A DNA stretch of 64,000 nt from Nostoc sp. FACHB-973. Its GTDB lineage: Bacteria > Cyanobacteriota > Cyanobacteriia > Cyanobacteriales > Nostocaceae. This document shows positions 1 to 9,592 of this stretch, one piece after another. Made by a program: the position numbers and the translations under genes. Every line of letters begins with the position of its first letter. Within the stretch, counting starts at the first letter, position 1. Below the pieces are notes generated by a model. That model was not told where the DNA came from. It did not search any database and saw only the letters and a list, made by a program, of their open reading frames with translations. The stretch spans positions 62,001 through 126,000 of the forward strand of contig NZ_JACJSJ010000005.1 in assembly GCF_014698115.1 (NCBI RefSeq), written 5' to 3'.

Positions 1-553
1 TTTTACCGCCTAAATCTGTGGTAATATTTGCCAAAATCAACTCACCACCCTGAATATCTCGTAGCAAAAATAGTGCCAATTTCAAGCAATTTTTTGCTGC
101 ATCAGAATTGTCTATTGCCACCATAATGCGCTTAATTCTTTTGACATAAATGTCATCTTTAACCAGCAACATGGGGCGAGAAGATAGCTGAAAAACGTAC
201 TGACTGACCGAGTTGGATAAAATGGATTGTAGCCGCTTGAGTCCGCGTGAACCCATAATAATTAAATCAGCGTCGATTTCATCAGCTACTTGACAAACTA
301 CATCCTTGGGGTCACCTTGGCGCAAAATTGAAGAAACCTGGCTAGGATCGAGGTTTAAAGTTTGAATGGCATTAGCCAAAAGTTTACCACCATCTTCCCA
401 TTTAGATGTCATGGTAGCAGCAGTACTTTGGGCCTGAACAACATGCAAAACTGTAACTTTTGCAGATTGAATTGAGGGGATTTCTTTGAGGGTTTTGAGC
501 ATTTCTTCCGCATGTCCCAATCCCGATATAGCCAGCAAAATTTTTTGTATCAT
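1..553 (-). CDS. Universal stress protein (UspA family), cut by window edge
   Basis: I translated the minus strand from an ATG at 553; the frame stays open to base 1, so the C-terminus is missing. The visible 184 residues begin MIQKILLAISG, the usual beta-1 of a UspA fold. A first domain ends near the ATP-loop-like segment GSRGLKRL..SNS and the strand MLLVKDD. A second domain then begins (RIKRIMVAIDNSD), so this is a tandem UspA protein. Such proteins bind ATP or act in stress responses in the cytoplasm; the partner is not predictable. It is divergent from gatB across a 548-base AT-rich gap. Confidence 0.85.
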   Translation of the reverse strand, partial: MIQKILLAISGLGHAEEMLKTLKEIPSIQSAKVTVLHVVQAQSTAATMTSKWEDGGKLLANAIQTLNLDPSQVSSILRQGDPKDVVCQVADEIDADLIIMGSRGLKRLQSILSNSVSQYVFQLSSRPMLLVKDDIYVKRIKRIMVAIDNSDAAKNCLKLALFLLRDIQGGELILANITTDLGGK

Positions 554-1101
554 CTTACGTGATTGTTGTTAAGTTTACTTTTGTTTTCGTTGTGATTAGT
601 TGCTTAAGGTCGGATTTTCACCGCCTTGTTTGACAATCTAGTTAGCAAGTTTGGACAAATAAATTTTGTTTTTGGTTTTAATATTCAAACAAACACTTAA
701 TTTTATTTGCACCTACTTACTTAATTTTTCAACTAGACTTCAATCATTAAGCATACTCTCAATTTAGCTTGATAAACTTAATAAATTATGATGTTAGTTA
801 TTATTTTTAATCTATATTAACTTTTTTTAATTAGAAAGTAGTTAAGTATTGCAAAGAAATGCCAAATCAATCCTTGAGGAACATTTATATAGTAGAAATA
901 TATGATATTGAACTGTTACGTTTTGTCTTTTACAAATAACAAATGACCAATGACTAATAACAAATGACCAATGACTAATGACAGACACCTTACTCAGTTT
1001 TTTCAAGTCAGGATAATTCACTAATTAACCGTCTTCAGGGCAACTCCAGAGGCAGCTACAATAGTACTCTAAGGAAGAATTATGCCCAAATTAGTGATAT
1101 T
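554..1101. other. Intergenic region, divergent usp/gatB
   Basis: This AT-rich gap must hold the promoters of both divergent genes. A perfect 21-bp direct repeat (TAACAAATGACCAATGACTA + A) occupies 937-957 and 958-978, with a third partial copy behind it. Nothing else coding was seen apart from the seven-codon leader next to gatB. Confidence 0.7.
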
Positions 1102-1105
1102 ATGA
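1082..1105 (+). promoter_or_regulatory. Seven-codon leader ORF overlapping the gatB start
   Basis: An ATG at 1082 is preceded at six bases by AAGGA (1071-1075), a good ribosome-binding site, and encodes MPKLVIL. Its TGA (1103-1105) overlaps the gatB ATG (1102-1104) in an ATGA arrangement. gatB itself has no clear Shine-Dalgarno in the TTAGTGATATT upstream of it. The simplest reading is that ribosomes load at the leader and reinitiate on gatB (translational coupling). This is inference from sequence only. Confidence 0.45.
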
Positions 1106-2577
1106 CCTCTGCTACAACTGTAAAAACTGAGTACGAAGCGATTATTGGTCTAGAAACCCATTGTCAACTCAGTACTAATACCAAGATTTTCTCCAGTAGC
1201 TCTACAGCATTCGGTGGTGACCCTAATACTAACATCGACCCGGTTTGTATGGGTTTACCTGGGGTCTTACCTGTACTAAATCAAAAAGTATTAGAATACG
1301 CCGTCAAAGCTGGTTTGGCACTGAATTGTCAAATCGCTAGATATAGCAAATTCGACCGTAAACAGTATTTTTATCCAGATTTACCGAAAAATTACCAAAT
1401 TTCTCAATATGACTTACCGATCGCTGAACATGGTTGGTTAGAAATTGAGTTGGTAGACGCTGAGGGAAAACCCACCCGCAAACGCATTGGCATCACGCGT
1501 CTGCATATGGAAGAAGATGCTGGAAAATTGGTACACGCTGGTAGCGATCGCCTTTCCGGTTCTACCTATTCTCTGGTAGACTACAACCGCGCAGGCGTAC
1601 CATTAGTAGAAATTGTCTCGGAACCAGACTTGCGTTCTGGACTCGAAGCTGCTGAATATGCCCAAGAGTTGCGCCGGATTGTCCGCTATCTCGGTGTCAG
1701 CGACGGGAACATGCAAGAAGGATCTTTACGTTGCGATGTCAACATTTCCGTGCGTCCATTGGGACAAGAGAAGTTTGGCACCAAAGTAGAAATTAAAAAC
1801 ATGAACTCCTTTAGCGCCATCCAACGGGCGATTGACTACGAAATTGAACGGCAAATAGCAGCTATCGAAGCAGGCGATCGCATTATTCAAGAAACTCGTC
1901 TGTGGGAAGAAGGCGCACAACGTACAATTAGTATGCGGGTGAAGGAAGGTTCCAGCGATTACCGCTATTTCCCCGAACCAGATTTAGCGCCAATTGAGGT
2001 GTCAGACAAAGAGTTAGAAAAATGGCGCAGCGAACTACCAGAACTACCAGCCCAAAAACGCCATCATTACGAAAATGAATTGGGGCTTTCCGTTTACGAT
2101 GCGCGAGTTTTGACAGAAGATCGTCCTGTATCCGAATATTTTGAAGCGGCGATCGCAGCTGGTGCAAATCCCAAAGCTGCTGCAAACTGGATTACTCAAG
2201 ATATCGCAGGATACCTCAATAAGCAAAAACTCAGTATCACTGCGATCGCCCTAACTCCCAGCAATTTAGCTGATATCATCACCCGAATTGAAAACGGCAA
2301 AATTAGCAATGCCCAAGCCAAAGAAAAACTGCCAGATTTACTCAGTGGTGTTTCTCCTGAAAAAGCCTTTGCTGGTCAAGAACTAATCACCGATCCTACT
2401 GTATTGGAACCCATCGTTGATGAAGTCATAGCCGGCAATCCCAAAGAACTAGAAAAGTATCGCAACGGTAACACCAACCTCAAAGGCTTCTTCGTTGGAC
2501 AGGTTTTGAAAAAGACAGCCAAACGTGCCGATCCCAAGCTGACTAACGAATTGGTTGAGAAAAAGCTCAACGCCTAG
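1102..2577 (+). CDS. gatB: Asp-tRNA(Asn)/Glu-tRNA(Gln) amidotransferase subunit B
   Basis: GatB works with GatA and GatC to amidate misacylated Glu-tRNA(Gln) (and Asp-tRNA(Asn)) in organisms lacking GlnRS, as cyanobacteria do. The 491-residue length is typical. The N-terminal kinase-like domain shows YEAIIGLETHCQLST and the PDLPKNYQISQYDLPI block. Then come HMEEDAGK, DYNRAGVPLVEIVSEPD and the MQEGSLRCDVNISVRP motif, and the C-terminal helical tail (YqeY-like, about 345-491) binds tRNA. It is a single gene here; gatA and gatC are not adjacent. The start overlaps the stop of a short leader ORF. Confidence 0.97.
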   Translation: MTSATTVKTEYEAIIGLETHCQLSTNTKIFSSSSTAFGGDPNTNIDPVCMGLPGVLPVLNQKVLEYAVKAGLALNCQIARYSKFDRKQYFYPDLPKNYQISQYDLPIAEHGWLEIELVDAEGKPTRKRIGITRLHMEEDAGKLVHAGSDRLSGSTYSLVDYNRAGVPLVEIVSEPDLRSGLEAAEYAQELRRIVRYLGVSDGNMQEGSLRCDVNISVRPLGQEKFGTKVEIKNMNSFSAIQRAIDYEIERQIAAIEAGDRIIQETRLWEEGAQRTISMRVKEGSSDYRYFPEPDLAPIEVSDKELEKWRSELPELPAQKRHHYENELGLSVYDARVLTEDRPVSEYFEAAIAAGANPKAAANWITQDIAGYLNKQKLSITAIALTPSNLADIITRIENGKISNAQAKEKLPDLLSGVSPEKAFAGQELITDPTVLEPIVDEVIAGNPKELEKYRNGNTNLKGFFVGQVLKKTAKRADPKLTNELVEKKLNA

Positions 2578-2650
2578 AGTGGGGAGTGGGGAGTGGGGAG
2601 ATGGGGAGATGGGGAGATGGGGAGATGGGGAGATGGGGAGATGGGGGAAA
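2578..2650. repeat. Tandem GGGGAGT / GGGGAGAT array
   Basis: The units change from 7-mers (GGGGAGT) to 8-mers (GGGGAGAT) along the array. The array abuts the gatB stop codon. The same motif recurs at many gaps in this window, matching the short tandemly repeated repetitive (STRR) sequences known from heterocystous cyanobacteria. Confidence 0.8.
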
Positions 2651-2806
2651 GAGCTAATTTTTCATTCTCACCCATGCCCCATGCCCCATGCCCCATTCCC
2701 TAAGTATTTTCCCGGTGTCTCTTCACAGAATCTTCATAATAAAACTGGTGACAACCCTCATACCTAAAATGGTATGCTCTGGTAAGTAGATGCACCCTGA
2801 TGATCT

Positions 2807-2835
2807 GGAGAGCGACTTAAGTAGCTCTCCTTTTT
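2807..2835 (+). terminator. Hairpin plus T-tract; terminator or 3' end of a small RNA
   Basis: GGAGAGC (2807-2813) pairs with GCTCTCC (2824-2830) around a ten-base loop, followed by TTTTT. This is a textbook intrinsic terminator, but it lies about 230 bases after the gatB stop, beyond a repeat array. It could instead end a short independent transcript starting near 2780. Confidence 0.6.
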
Positions 2836-3149
2836 CGCATTTGTCTTTAGTCATAAGAAAGGTAAAAATAATTATGCTAACGGCCAAGTGGTGCATTATT
2901 ATTTATTGCCATCAGCAAATAAACTCACAATCAAAGCAACTAGGGAGTGGGGAGTGGGGAGTGGGGAGATGGGGAGATGAGGAGATGAGGAGACGCGGGG
3001 ACGTGGGGATGAGCGCACGCAAAGGTAAGGAGAATAACTCTTAACTCCTAACTCCTAACTCTTAACTCCTAACTCTTAACTCAGCACTCATCACGGGCTA
3101 AACGCCCCGCTATCCATGTACAGCACTCATGACGTTGTAAGGAATAATC

Positions 3150-4391
3150 ATGGCAGATTGGCAAAAAATAACAGGTGGCATCACAGCACCAAGGGGATAT
3201 CAGGCGGCGGGAATTACCGCAGGATTGAAGCCTTCGGGGTTGCCGGATTTAGCTTTGATATTTTCAGATGTGGAAGCGATCGCAGCGGGTGTATTCACCA
3301 CTAGCCAGGTGAAAGCTGCTTGTGTAGACTATTGTCGCCAACGCTTGCAAGCTAAACATAGCGCTCGTGCTATTCTCTGCAACGCTGGACAAGCAAACGC
3401 CGCTACAGGAAATCAAGGCTGGATTGACGCCCTAGAATCGGGAATGGCAATAGCTCAAGCACTGAATATTCCGTCTGAATCTGTGTTATTGGCGTCTACT
3501 GGCGTGATTGGTCAAAGAATTAAGATGGATGCTTTGCGAAGCGGGATTCCAAAGCTAGTAGCAGCCCTATCAGAAACAGGCTCAGATGCCGCCGCCGGTG
3601 CGATTATCACCACAGATTTAGTACCAAAATCCATTGCCTTAGAGACAACTATAGGCGATCGCCCCGTGCGGATTGGTGGTATTGCCAAGGGTTCCGGCAT
3701 GATTCACCCCAACATGGCAACCATGCTGGCCTTTGTGACCTGTGATGCTGCGGTTTCACCAGCCCTTTGGCAGCAGATGTTAGCCAGGGCAGCTGATAGA
3801 AGTTTTAATTCCATTACCGTGGATGGTGACACCAGCACTAACGACAGCTTAATCGCCCTAGCAAACGGTCAATCTCGCACCCCAGCAATTACAGAATTGG
3901 GTGCAGAATCAGAGAGATTAGAAGCGATGTTAACAGCAGTTTGCCAGCATTTAGCCAAAGCGATCGCTCGTGATGGTGAAGGTGCAACCTGCCTTATAGA
4001 AGTGGAAGTGACTGGCGCCCATGATGAACTCTCAGCCAGACAAATAGCCAAAACCATCGCTGGTTCATCCTTAGTTAAATCTGCAATCTTTGGACGTGAC
4101 CCCAACTGGGGACGTATCGCCGCCGCCGCTGGACGGGCAGGTGTACTTTTTGAGCAAGAAAACCTGCAAATTAAGCTAGGGAATTTCTTAATGTTAGAAA
4201 ACGGGCAACCATTACCATTCGACCGTGCAGCAGCCAGCACCTATTTGAAGCAAGCTGCGGTAGGTGCTTATCTCCAAGAGGATACAGTGTTAATTTCCGT
4301 TAGCGTTGGCAATGGTCATGGTACAGGTAAAGCTTGGGGTTGTGATTTGAGTTATGACTACGTGAGGATTAACGCAGAATACACTACTTGA
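3150..4391 (+). CDS. argJ: Bifunctional ornithine acetyltransferase / N-acetylglutamate synthase
   Basis: ArgJ recycles the acetyl group from N-acetylornithine to glutamate and can also use acetyl-CoA in the arginine pathway. The protein (413 aa) shows the KGSGMIHPNMATMLAFVTCDA block. The Thr of that ATM(L) motif is the autocleavage nucleophile that splits the precursor into alpha and beta chains. SITVDGDTSTNDS and GRDPNWGRIAAAAGRAG are also family signatures. A GGAATAATC stretch lies just ahead of the ATG at 3150. It stands alone between repeat-rich gaps. Confidence 0.96.
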   Translation: MADWQKITGGITAPRGYQAAGITAGLKPSGLPDLALIFSDVEAIAAGVFTTSQVKAACVDYCRQRLQAKHSARAILCNAGQANAATGNQGWIDALESGMAIAQALNIPSESVLLASTGVIGQRIKMDALRSGIPKLVAALSETGSDAAAGAIITTDLVPKSIALETTIGDRPVRIGGIAKGSGMIHPNMATMLAFVTCDAAVSPALWQQMLARAADRSFNSITVDGDTSTNDSLIALANGQSRTPAITELGAESERLEAMLTAVCQHLAKAIARDGEGATCLIEVEVTGAHDELSARQIAKTIAGSSLVKSAIFGRDPNWGRIAAAAGRAGVLFEQENLQIKLGNFLMLENGQPLPFDRAAASTYLKQAAVGAYLQEDTVLISVSVGNGHGTGKAWGCDLSYDYVRINAEYTT

Positions 4392-5149
4392 AGAATACAG
4401 AATTCAGAATTCTGTATTCAGAATTGAGTCACCAGCGTTGAGCTGAAGTTCAAGGCTAATAGATGTAGATGTAGTGGCGTGGCAAGACTAAAATGTTGCA
4501 ATAAATTTGTAGGTTGGGTTGAGGAACGAAACCCAACACCGAGATCCACGTTGGGTAACGCGAAAGCTCAACCCAACCTACTAATGCACTGTTTTAGCCT
4601 TGCCACGCCACTACATTTACTGGTTCCCCAACCTACGCAGTATGATTATTAACCTTGGTATCGAAGTATTCTGAATACTGAATTGTATCTTCTTATTTTG
4701 TATTCTAAATCATTCAGTTTTTTTACTATGATTACGATTGATTTCGCTTATGATTTACAAAAAAGGAAATCATAATCTCAAGTTAATAGTATTCATAAGT
4801 TAGACCTTATATATTAAGAATTACTACTATAGTTTAGGCAAATAGATAAATTTTTACTTATACATCCAATCTAATATTTATTTAATAAATGCCGACTCAT
4901 AGTTAACAAATTCGGCATTAAAGGCTGTAAACTTATTTCAACCAGGTGAATAACACTTCTGCATCACACGAGAGCAGATTTAATCAATTGATTGAAATTT
5001 TGTTTTAGGCAGTAGCAATAGCCATTGATAAAATGGCTGACTTTGCCTTGCAAAATATAGCTTGATTACTCATTGAATTGCAAGAAATTAAAGTTTTTCT
5101 TGCTTCAATTGTCGTGGCGATAAAAAAAATTTACATTCGAGGAGATATT
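4392..5149. other. Intergenic region between argJ and cmpA
   Basis: Directly after argJ is a 13-bp inverted repeat, GAATACAGAATTC/GAATTCTGTATTC (4393-4419), that may act as a hairpin. A MITE-like element follows (4470-4615), then about 500 bases of AT-rich DNA that should contain the cmp operon promoter. The palindrome AATCAATTGATT (4982-4993) is a plausible site for a LysR-type activator such as CmpR, but this cannot be decided from one sequence. Confidence 0.5.
4470..4615. mobile_element. 146-bp MITE-like element with nested palindromes
   Basis: The outer inverted repeats run 4470-4500 and 4585-4615: TGTAGTGGCGTGGCAAGACT at the left, and the complementary AGCCTTGCCACGCCACTACA at the right, with few mismatches. 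Inside is a second inverted pair, GTAGGTTGGGTTG (4509-4521) and CAACCCAACCTAC (4569-4581). No ORF is present, so it would have to be mobilised by a transposase elsewhere. Confidence 0.65.
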
Positions 5150-6532
5150 ATGACAGAATTTTTTAATCAAATTTCTCGGCGCAAATTTATCTTCACAGCT
5201 GGAGCATCTGCGAGTGCTGTATTTCTCAAAGGTTGTTTGGGCAATCCACCTGAAAACCTAACTGGTGAAGCTACTCAAACACAACCAAATGCTCAGTCAG
5301 TTGTTAATATTAGTCCTGAACAAACACCAGAAACTACTACAGTCAAATTAGGATATATTCCGATTGTAGAAGCGGCTCCTTTAATTATTGCTAAAGAAAA
5401 AGGCTTTTTTGCCAAATATGGCATGACCAAAGTTGACCTTGCTAAGCAAGCTTCTTGGGGTGCGGCTAGAGATAATGTAGAAATTGGTTCTGCGGGTGGT
5501 GGTATTGATGGCGGTCAATGGCAGATGCCAATGCCACATTTAATTACAGAAGGTTTAATTACCAAAGGCAATCAAAAAATTCCCATGTATGTATTATGCC
5601 AATTAATCACACATGGAAATGGAATTGCGATCGCCAGCAAGCACCAAGGCAAAGGTATCAGTTTACAACTGGCTAGCGCTAAATCCCTCTTCACCGAACT
5701 CAAATCCTCAACACCTTTCACCGCAGCATTCACTTTTCCCCATGTCAACCAAGATTTGTGGATTCGCTACTGGTTAGCAGCAGGCGGTTTAGACCCAGAT
5801 ACAGATGTCAAATTGCTCACAGTACCAGCAGCGCAAACTGTTGCGAACATGAAAACAGGAACAATGGATGCCTTTAGTACAGGTGACCCCTGGCCTTATC
5901 GCCTTGTGCAAGACAAAATTGGCTACGTAGCAGCATTGACAGCAGAAATTTGGAAGAATCATCCTGAAGAATATCTTGCCATGAGAGCTGACTGGGTTGA
6001 TAAAAATCCCAAGGCAACCAAAGCAATTTTAAAAGGAATTATGGAGGCGCAGCAGTGGTTAGATAATTTTGACAACCGCAAAGAAGCGGCTGAAATTCTT
6101 GCTGGACGAAATTATTTTAATCTTTCGTCACCTGAGATTCTTGCAGATCCATACCAAGGCAAGTATGACATGGGTGATGGTCGCAAAATTGATGATAAAT
6201 CAATGGCAGCTTTCTACTGGAAAGATGAAAAAGGTAATGTTTCTTATCCCTACAAAAGTCATGATTTATGGTTCATTGTGGAAAACGTCCGCTGGGGATT
6301 TCTACCCAAAGATTACATTGCCAATAATGCCGCTAAAGCTAAGGAACTAATTAATAAAGTCAACCGCGAAGATATTTGGAAAGAAGCAGCCAAAGAAGCT
6401 GGTATTGCTGTTGCTGATATTCCTACAAACACATCTCGTGGGGTAGAAGAATTTTTTGATGGCATCAAATTCGACCCTGAAAAGCCAGAAGAATATCTCA
6501 AGAGTTTGAAAATCAAGAAGGTCAATATTTAG
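5150..6532 (+). CDS. cmpA: Bicarbonate ABC transporter substrate-binding lipoprotein CmpA
   Basis: CmpA is the high-affinity periplasmic bicarbonate-binding subunit of BCT1. I chose the ATG at 5150, not the ATG at 5078, because GAGGAGA sits just upstream and the protein then begins with a signal. That signal has twin arginines (SRRKFI, R10 R11) and a lipobox ending at Cys29, giving a 460-residue Tat-type lipoprotein. The motifs [20 protein letters not shown] and [10 protein letters not shown] follow CmpA rather than NrtA, which has GGIDGAH and RLNTQGQGI at these points. It is the first gene of cmpAB. Low-CO2 induction through a CmpR-type regulator is the known behaviour of the family. Confidence 0.9.
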   Translation: MTEFFNQISRRKFIFTAGASASAVFLKGCLGNPPENLTGEATQTQPNAQSVVNISPEQTPETTTVKLGYIPIVEAAPLIIAKEKGFFAKYGMTKVDLAKQASWGAARDNVEIGSAGGGIDGGQWQMPMPHLITEGLITKGNQKIPMYVLCQLITHGNGIAIASKHQGKGISLQLASAKSLFTELKSSTPFTAAFTFPHVNQDLWIRYWLAAGGLDPDTDVKLLTVPAAQTVANMKTGTMDAFSTGDPWPYRLVQDKIGYVAALTAEIWKNHPEEYLAMRADWVDKNPKATKAILKGIMEAQQWLDNFDNRKEAAEILAGRNYFNLSSPEILADPYQGKYDMGDGRKIDDKSMAAFYWKDEKGNVSYPYKSHDLWFIVENVRWGFLPKDYIANNAAKAKELINKVNREDIWKEAAKEAGIAVADIPTNTSRGVEEFFDGIKFDPEKPEEYLKSLKIKKVNI

Positions 6533-6595
6533 TCATTGGTCATTGATAACTGACAAACAGCCAAGAACAAATAAAATTTGAGGAGAACATAGGTT

Positions 6596-7435
6596 ATGAC
6601 GCTCGCCCAAAAACGCCCTGCAAGCCCTAGATTTAATAATGGCTTTATATCTCGTCTGCAAAAGCAATTTCCTGACCTTATACCACCAGCGATCGCCATC
6701 ACCATATTTCTAGTTCTTTGGCAACTTTTCGCTTGGACTCCCGGTGCAACATTACCAGGACCGATACAAGTGATACAAGATACTTGGATACTCATTTTCT
6801 GGCCATTTTATGACCGAGGGGGCATCGATAAAGGTCTGTTTTGGCAGATTCTTGCTAGTCTCCAACGAGTCGCTATTAGTTATACACTTGCGGCAATTGT
6901 GGGTATTGCCTTGGGCATTTTAATTGGTGTTAATAAAACCATGTCCAAGGCTTTAGATCCTCTCTTTCAATTGCTGCGGACAGTACCACCTTTGGCTTGG
7001 GTACCAATTTCTTTAGCAGCTTTACGACAAAATGAACCAGCAGCATTATTCGTCATTTTCATTACTGCAATTTGGCCGATTTTAATTAACACTGCTGTCG
7101 GCGTCACCCAAATTCCCCAAGATTACAACAACGTTGCTAAAGTTCTGCAACTTAGCCGCAAAGAATATTTCACTAATATTTTGATTCCTGCGGCATTACC
7201 GTATATTTTTACCGGATTGAGAATTGCGATCGGTTTAGCTTGGTTAGCCATTATTGCTGCTGAAATCGTCATGTCCGGTATTGTCGGCATTGGCTTTTTT
7301 ATCTGGGATGCTTATCAAAATAACAACGTCAGCGAAGTTATTTTGGCTCTAGTTTATATCGGTGTTGTTGGCTTAATTCTAGATAAAGCAATGGGTTGGC
7401 TGCAAAACAAGATTTTACCAGCAGAACAGAAGTAA
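6596..7435 (+). CDS. cmpB: Bicarbonate ABC transporter permease CmpB
   Basis: This is an integral-membrane permease of the NrtB/CmpB/SsuC family, 279 aa. The start is supported by GAGGAGAAC (6580-6588). Several hydrophobic segments are visible, and the cytoplasmic EAA-like loop (PQDYNNVAKVLQLSRKEYFTN) is where the ATPase subunits dock. It lies 63 bases after cmpA on the same strand. Its identity as CmpB rather than NrtB rests mainly on its CmpA neighbour. Confidence 0.88.
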   Translation: MTLAQKRPASPRFNNGFISRLQKQFPDLIPPAIAITIFLVLWQLFAWTPGATLPGPIQVIQDTWILIFWPFYDRGGIDKGLFWQILASLQRVAISYTLAAIVGIALGILIGVNKTMSKALDPLFQLLRTVPPLAWVPISLAALRQNEPAALFVIFITAIWPILINTAVGVTQIPQDYNNVAKVLQLSRKEYFTNILIPAALPYIFTGLRIAIGLAWLAIIAAEIVMSGIVGIGFFIWDAYQNNNVSEVILALVYIGVVGLILDKAMGWLQNKILPAEQK

Positions 7436-7764
7436 TGATATGGCAGAATTCAGAATTCAGGAGTCAGAATTCTGAATTCTGAATTTGCAAGTAAAACAGT
7501 CTTTATACGACGCTAGCAGACTTATAGGACTCATATTTGATTTTTGGGAAGCTAGGTACACCTTTATTCCTTCTTCCCAGTCCCCAGTCCCCAGATCAAA
7601 CTAATGATAATCATTGATTTCTTCAATGATAAATCAATGGAAATGAACAATAAATCTTTTTGATAGTTAACTTTAGAAATTAGCATTTTACTAATCAAAT
7701 ATTTCGGGTAAATATAAGAAGTAAGCACACTTGCTCTAGATAATCTCTTGATTGGAGAAAACCA
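7436..7764. other. Gap between cmpB and flv4
   Basis: After cmpB comes an AGAATTCAGAATTC-type inverted pair (about 7446-7485) and a CCCCAGT run (7575-7592). About 160 bases of AT-rich DNA precede flv4, long enough for a separate promoter, so flv4 may not depend only on read-through from cmpAB. No coding sequence was recognised. Confidence 0.5.
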
Positions 7765-9498
7765 ATGGTCGCACTCACACAGCCTACTCAAGTTATTCCT
7801 AATCCCGGACGTTTAACAATTGAAACTGTTGAAATTGCTCCGGAAACGACTGCTATCCGTTGCCTTGATTGGGATAGAGAACGTTTTGATGTCGAGTTTG
7901 GTTTACGGAATGGCACGACCTATAATTCTTTCTTAATTCAGGGAGAAAAAGTAGCCTTAGTTGATACTTCTCATAGCAAGTTTGAGCAGTTATATCTGGA
8001 GATAGTGGCAGGATTAATTGATCCAGCTAAAATTGACTACTTGATTATTAGTCACACCGAACCAGACCATAGTGGCTTAGTAAAAAATATTTTACAACTA
8101 GCTCCTTCCATTACCGTTGTTGGTGCGAAGATAGCTATTCAATTTTTGGAAAATATGATTCACCAGCCTTTTAAATCCAAGCTGGTAAAAAGTGGCGAGT
8201 TATTAGATTTAGGCAACGGACATCAATTAGAATTTATCTCGGCTCCTAACTTACACTGGCCTGATACAATCTTGACTTATGACCACAAAACAGGCACTCT
8301 TTATACCTGTGATGTGTTTGGAATGCATTACTGTGATGACCATACTTATGATGAAAATTTCGAGATCATCGAAGAAGATTTTCAATATTACTATGATTGT
8401 CTGATGGCTCCCAATGCTCGGTCTGTATTGGCAGCTTTAAAACGAATTGAAAAGTTAGAAATAAAAACAGTTGCCACAGGACACGGACCTTTATTAAAAG
8501 AATATATTCCAGAATGGCTGGGACGCTATCAAAATTGGAGTTTAGAACAAGCCAAAACAGAGACATTGGTGGCTTTGTTTTACGTGGAAGATTATGGATA
8601 TAGTGAGAATTTAGTAAGAGCGATCGCACATGGAATTGCAAAGACAGGTGTGGCGGTAGAATTAGTAGCTTTGAATAATGCCGAACCTCAAGAAGTGCGA
8701 GAATTAGTTGACCAAGCTGCTGGTTTAGTTATTGGAATGCCTCCGCAATCATCAGATGTGGCTCAGGCAGCTTTTAATATTATTTTAGCCGCTGCTCATA
8801 ATAAACAAGCAATTGGTTTATTAGAGTCGGGAGGTGGAGAAGATGAGCCTGTTTTCCCCTTACGCAATAAGTTTCAAGAATTGGGATTAATTGAAGCCTT
8901 TACCCCAATTTTAGTTAAAGAAATTCCCACCAAAGCAACAGAACAACTTTGTGATGAAGCGGGGACAGATATGGGTCAATGGTTGAACCGCGATCGCACC
9001 ATCAAACAAATCAAATCAATTAATAGCGAATTAGAGAAATCCTTAGGGCGGATTAGCACAGGATTGTATATTCTCACCGCCAAAAAAGGAGAAGTTCAAA
9101 GTGCAATGCTGGCTTCTTGGGTAACACAAGCAAGTTTGAATCCCTTAGGCGTAGCGATCGCCGTAGCCAAAGACAGGGCTATAGAATCATTGATGCACGT
9201 TGGCGATCGCTTTGTTTTAAATATTTTAGAAGAAGGCAGATATCAAGGATTAATGAAACATTTCCTCAAGCGTTTTGCTCCCGGCGCAGATCGCTTTGCT
9301 GGAATCAAAACATACCCTGCTGCTACCAACGAATCCCCGATTTTAGCTGAAGCCCTGGCTTATCTCGAATGTGAAATCACCAGCCGCATGGATTGTGGAG
9401 ATCATTGGGTGATTTATAGCACCGTCCAAACCGGCCGAGTTGCCAAAGTCAACGGACTCACCGCCGTCCATCACCGCAAAATTGGCAATCATTACTAA
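7765..9498 (+). CDS. flv4: Flavodiiron protein Flv4
   Basis: Class C flavodiiron protein (577 aa) with three modules: metallo-beta-lactamase-like diiron domain (about 30-260), flavodoxin-like domain (about 270-410) and NAD(P)H:flavin oxidoreductase-like domain (about 430-577). The diiron ligands are canonical: H97-x-E99-x-D101-H102 (SHTEPDHSG), with further HYCDDH and TGHGPL ligand regions. Canonical ligands are characteristic of Flv3/Flv4 rather than Flv1/Flv2. With Flv2 it forms a heterodimeric electron sink protecting photosystem II at low CO2. It lies between cmpB and the sll0218-like gene. The ATG follows GGAG. Confidence 0.9.
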   Translation: MVALTQPTQVIPNPGRLTIETVEIAPETTAIRCLDWDRERFDVEFGLRNGTTYNSFLIQGEKVALVDTSHSKFEQLYLEIVAGLIDPAKIDYLIISHTEPDHSGLVKNILQLAPSITVVGAKIAIQFLENMIHQPFKSKLVKSGELLDLGNGHQLEFISAPNLHWPDTILTYDHKTGTLYTCDVFGMHYCDDHTYDENFEIIEEDFQYYYDCLMAPNARSVLAALKRIEKLEIKTVATGHGPLLKEYIPEWLGRYQNWSLEQAKTETLVALFYVEDYGYSENLVRAIAHGIAKTGVAVELVALNNAEPQEVRELVDQAAGLVIGMPPQSSDVAQAAFNIILAAAHNKQAIGLLESGGGEDEPVFPLRNKFQELGLIEAFTPILVKEIPTKATEQLCDEAGTDMGQWLNRDRTIKQIKSINSELEKSLGRISTGLYILTAKKGEVQSAMLASWVTQASLNPLGVAIAVAKDRAIESLMHVGDRFVLNILEEGRYQGLMKHFLKRFAPGADRFAGIKTYPAATNESPILAEALAYLECEITSRMDCGDHWVIYSTVQTGRVAKVNGLTAVHHRKIGNHY

Positions 9499-9538
9499 AT
9501 GGGGCATGGGGCATTGGTAATTACCCATCTCCCTCATC

Positions 9539-9569
<31 letters not shown>

Positions 9570-9592
9570 CATTTCCTCACACACAAAAAGCC

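Larger units (their letters stand above)
2578..3149. other. Intergenic region rich in short tandem repeats
   Basis: Holds GGGGAGT/GGGGAGAT-type tandem repeats directly after the gatB stop (about 2578-2650) and again at 2941-3005, a CCCCATG-type run (2671-2697), a TAACTCC/TAACTCT heptamer run (3037-3082), and a hairpin followed by T residues at 2807-2835. Short ORFs in this gap only translate the repeats. Confidence 0.7.
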
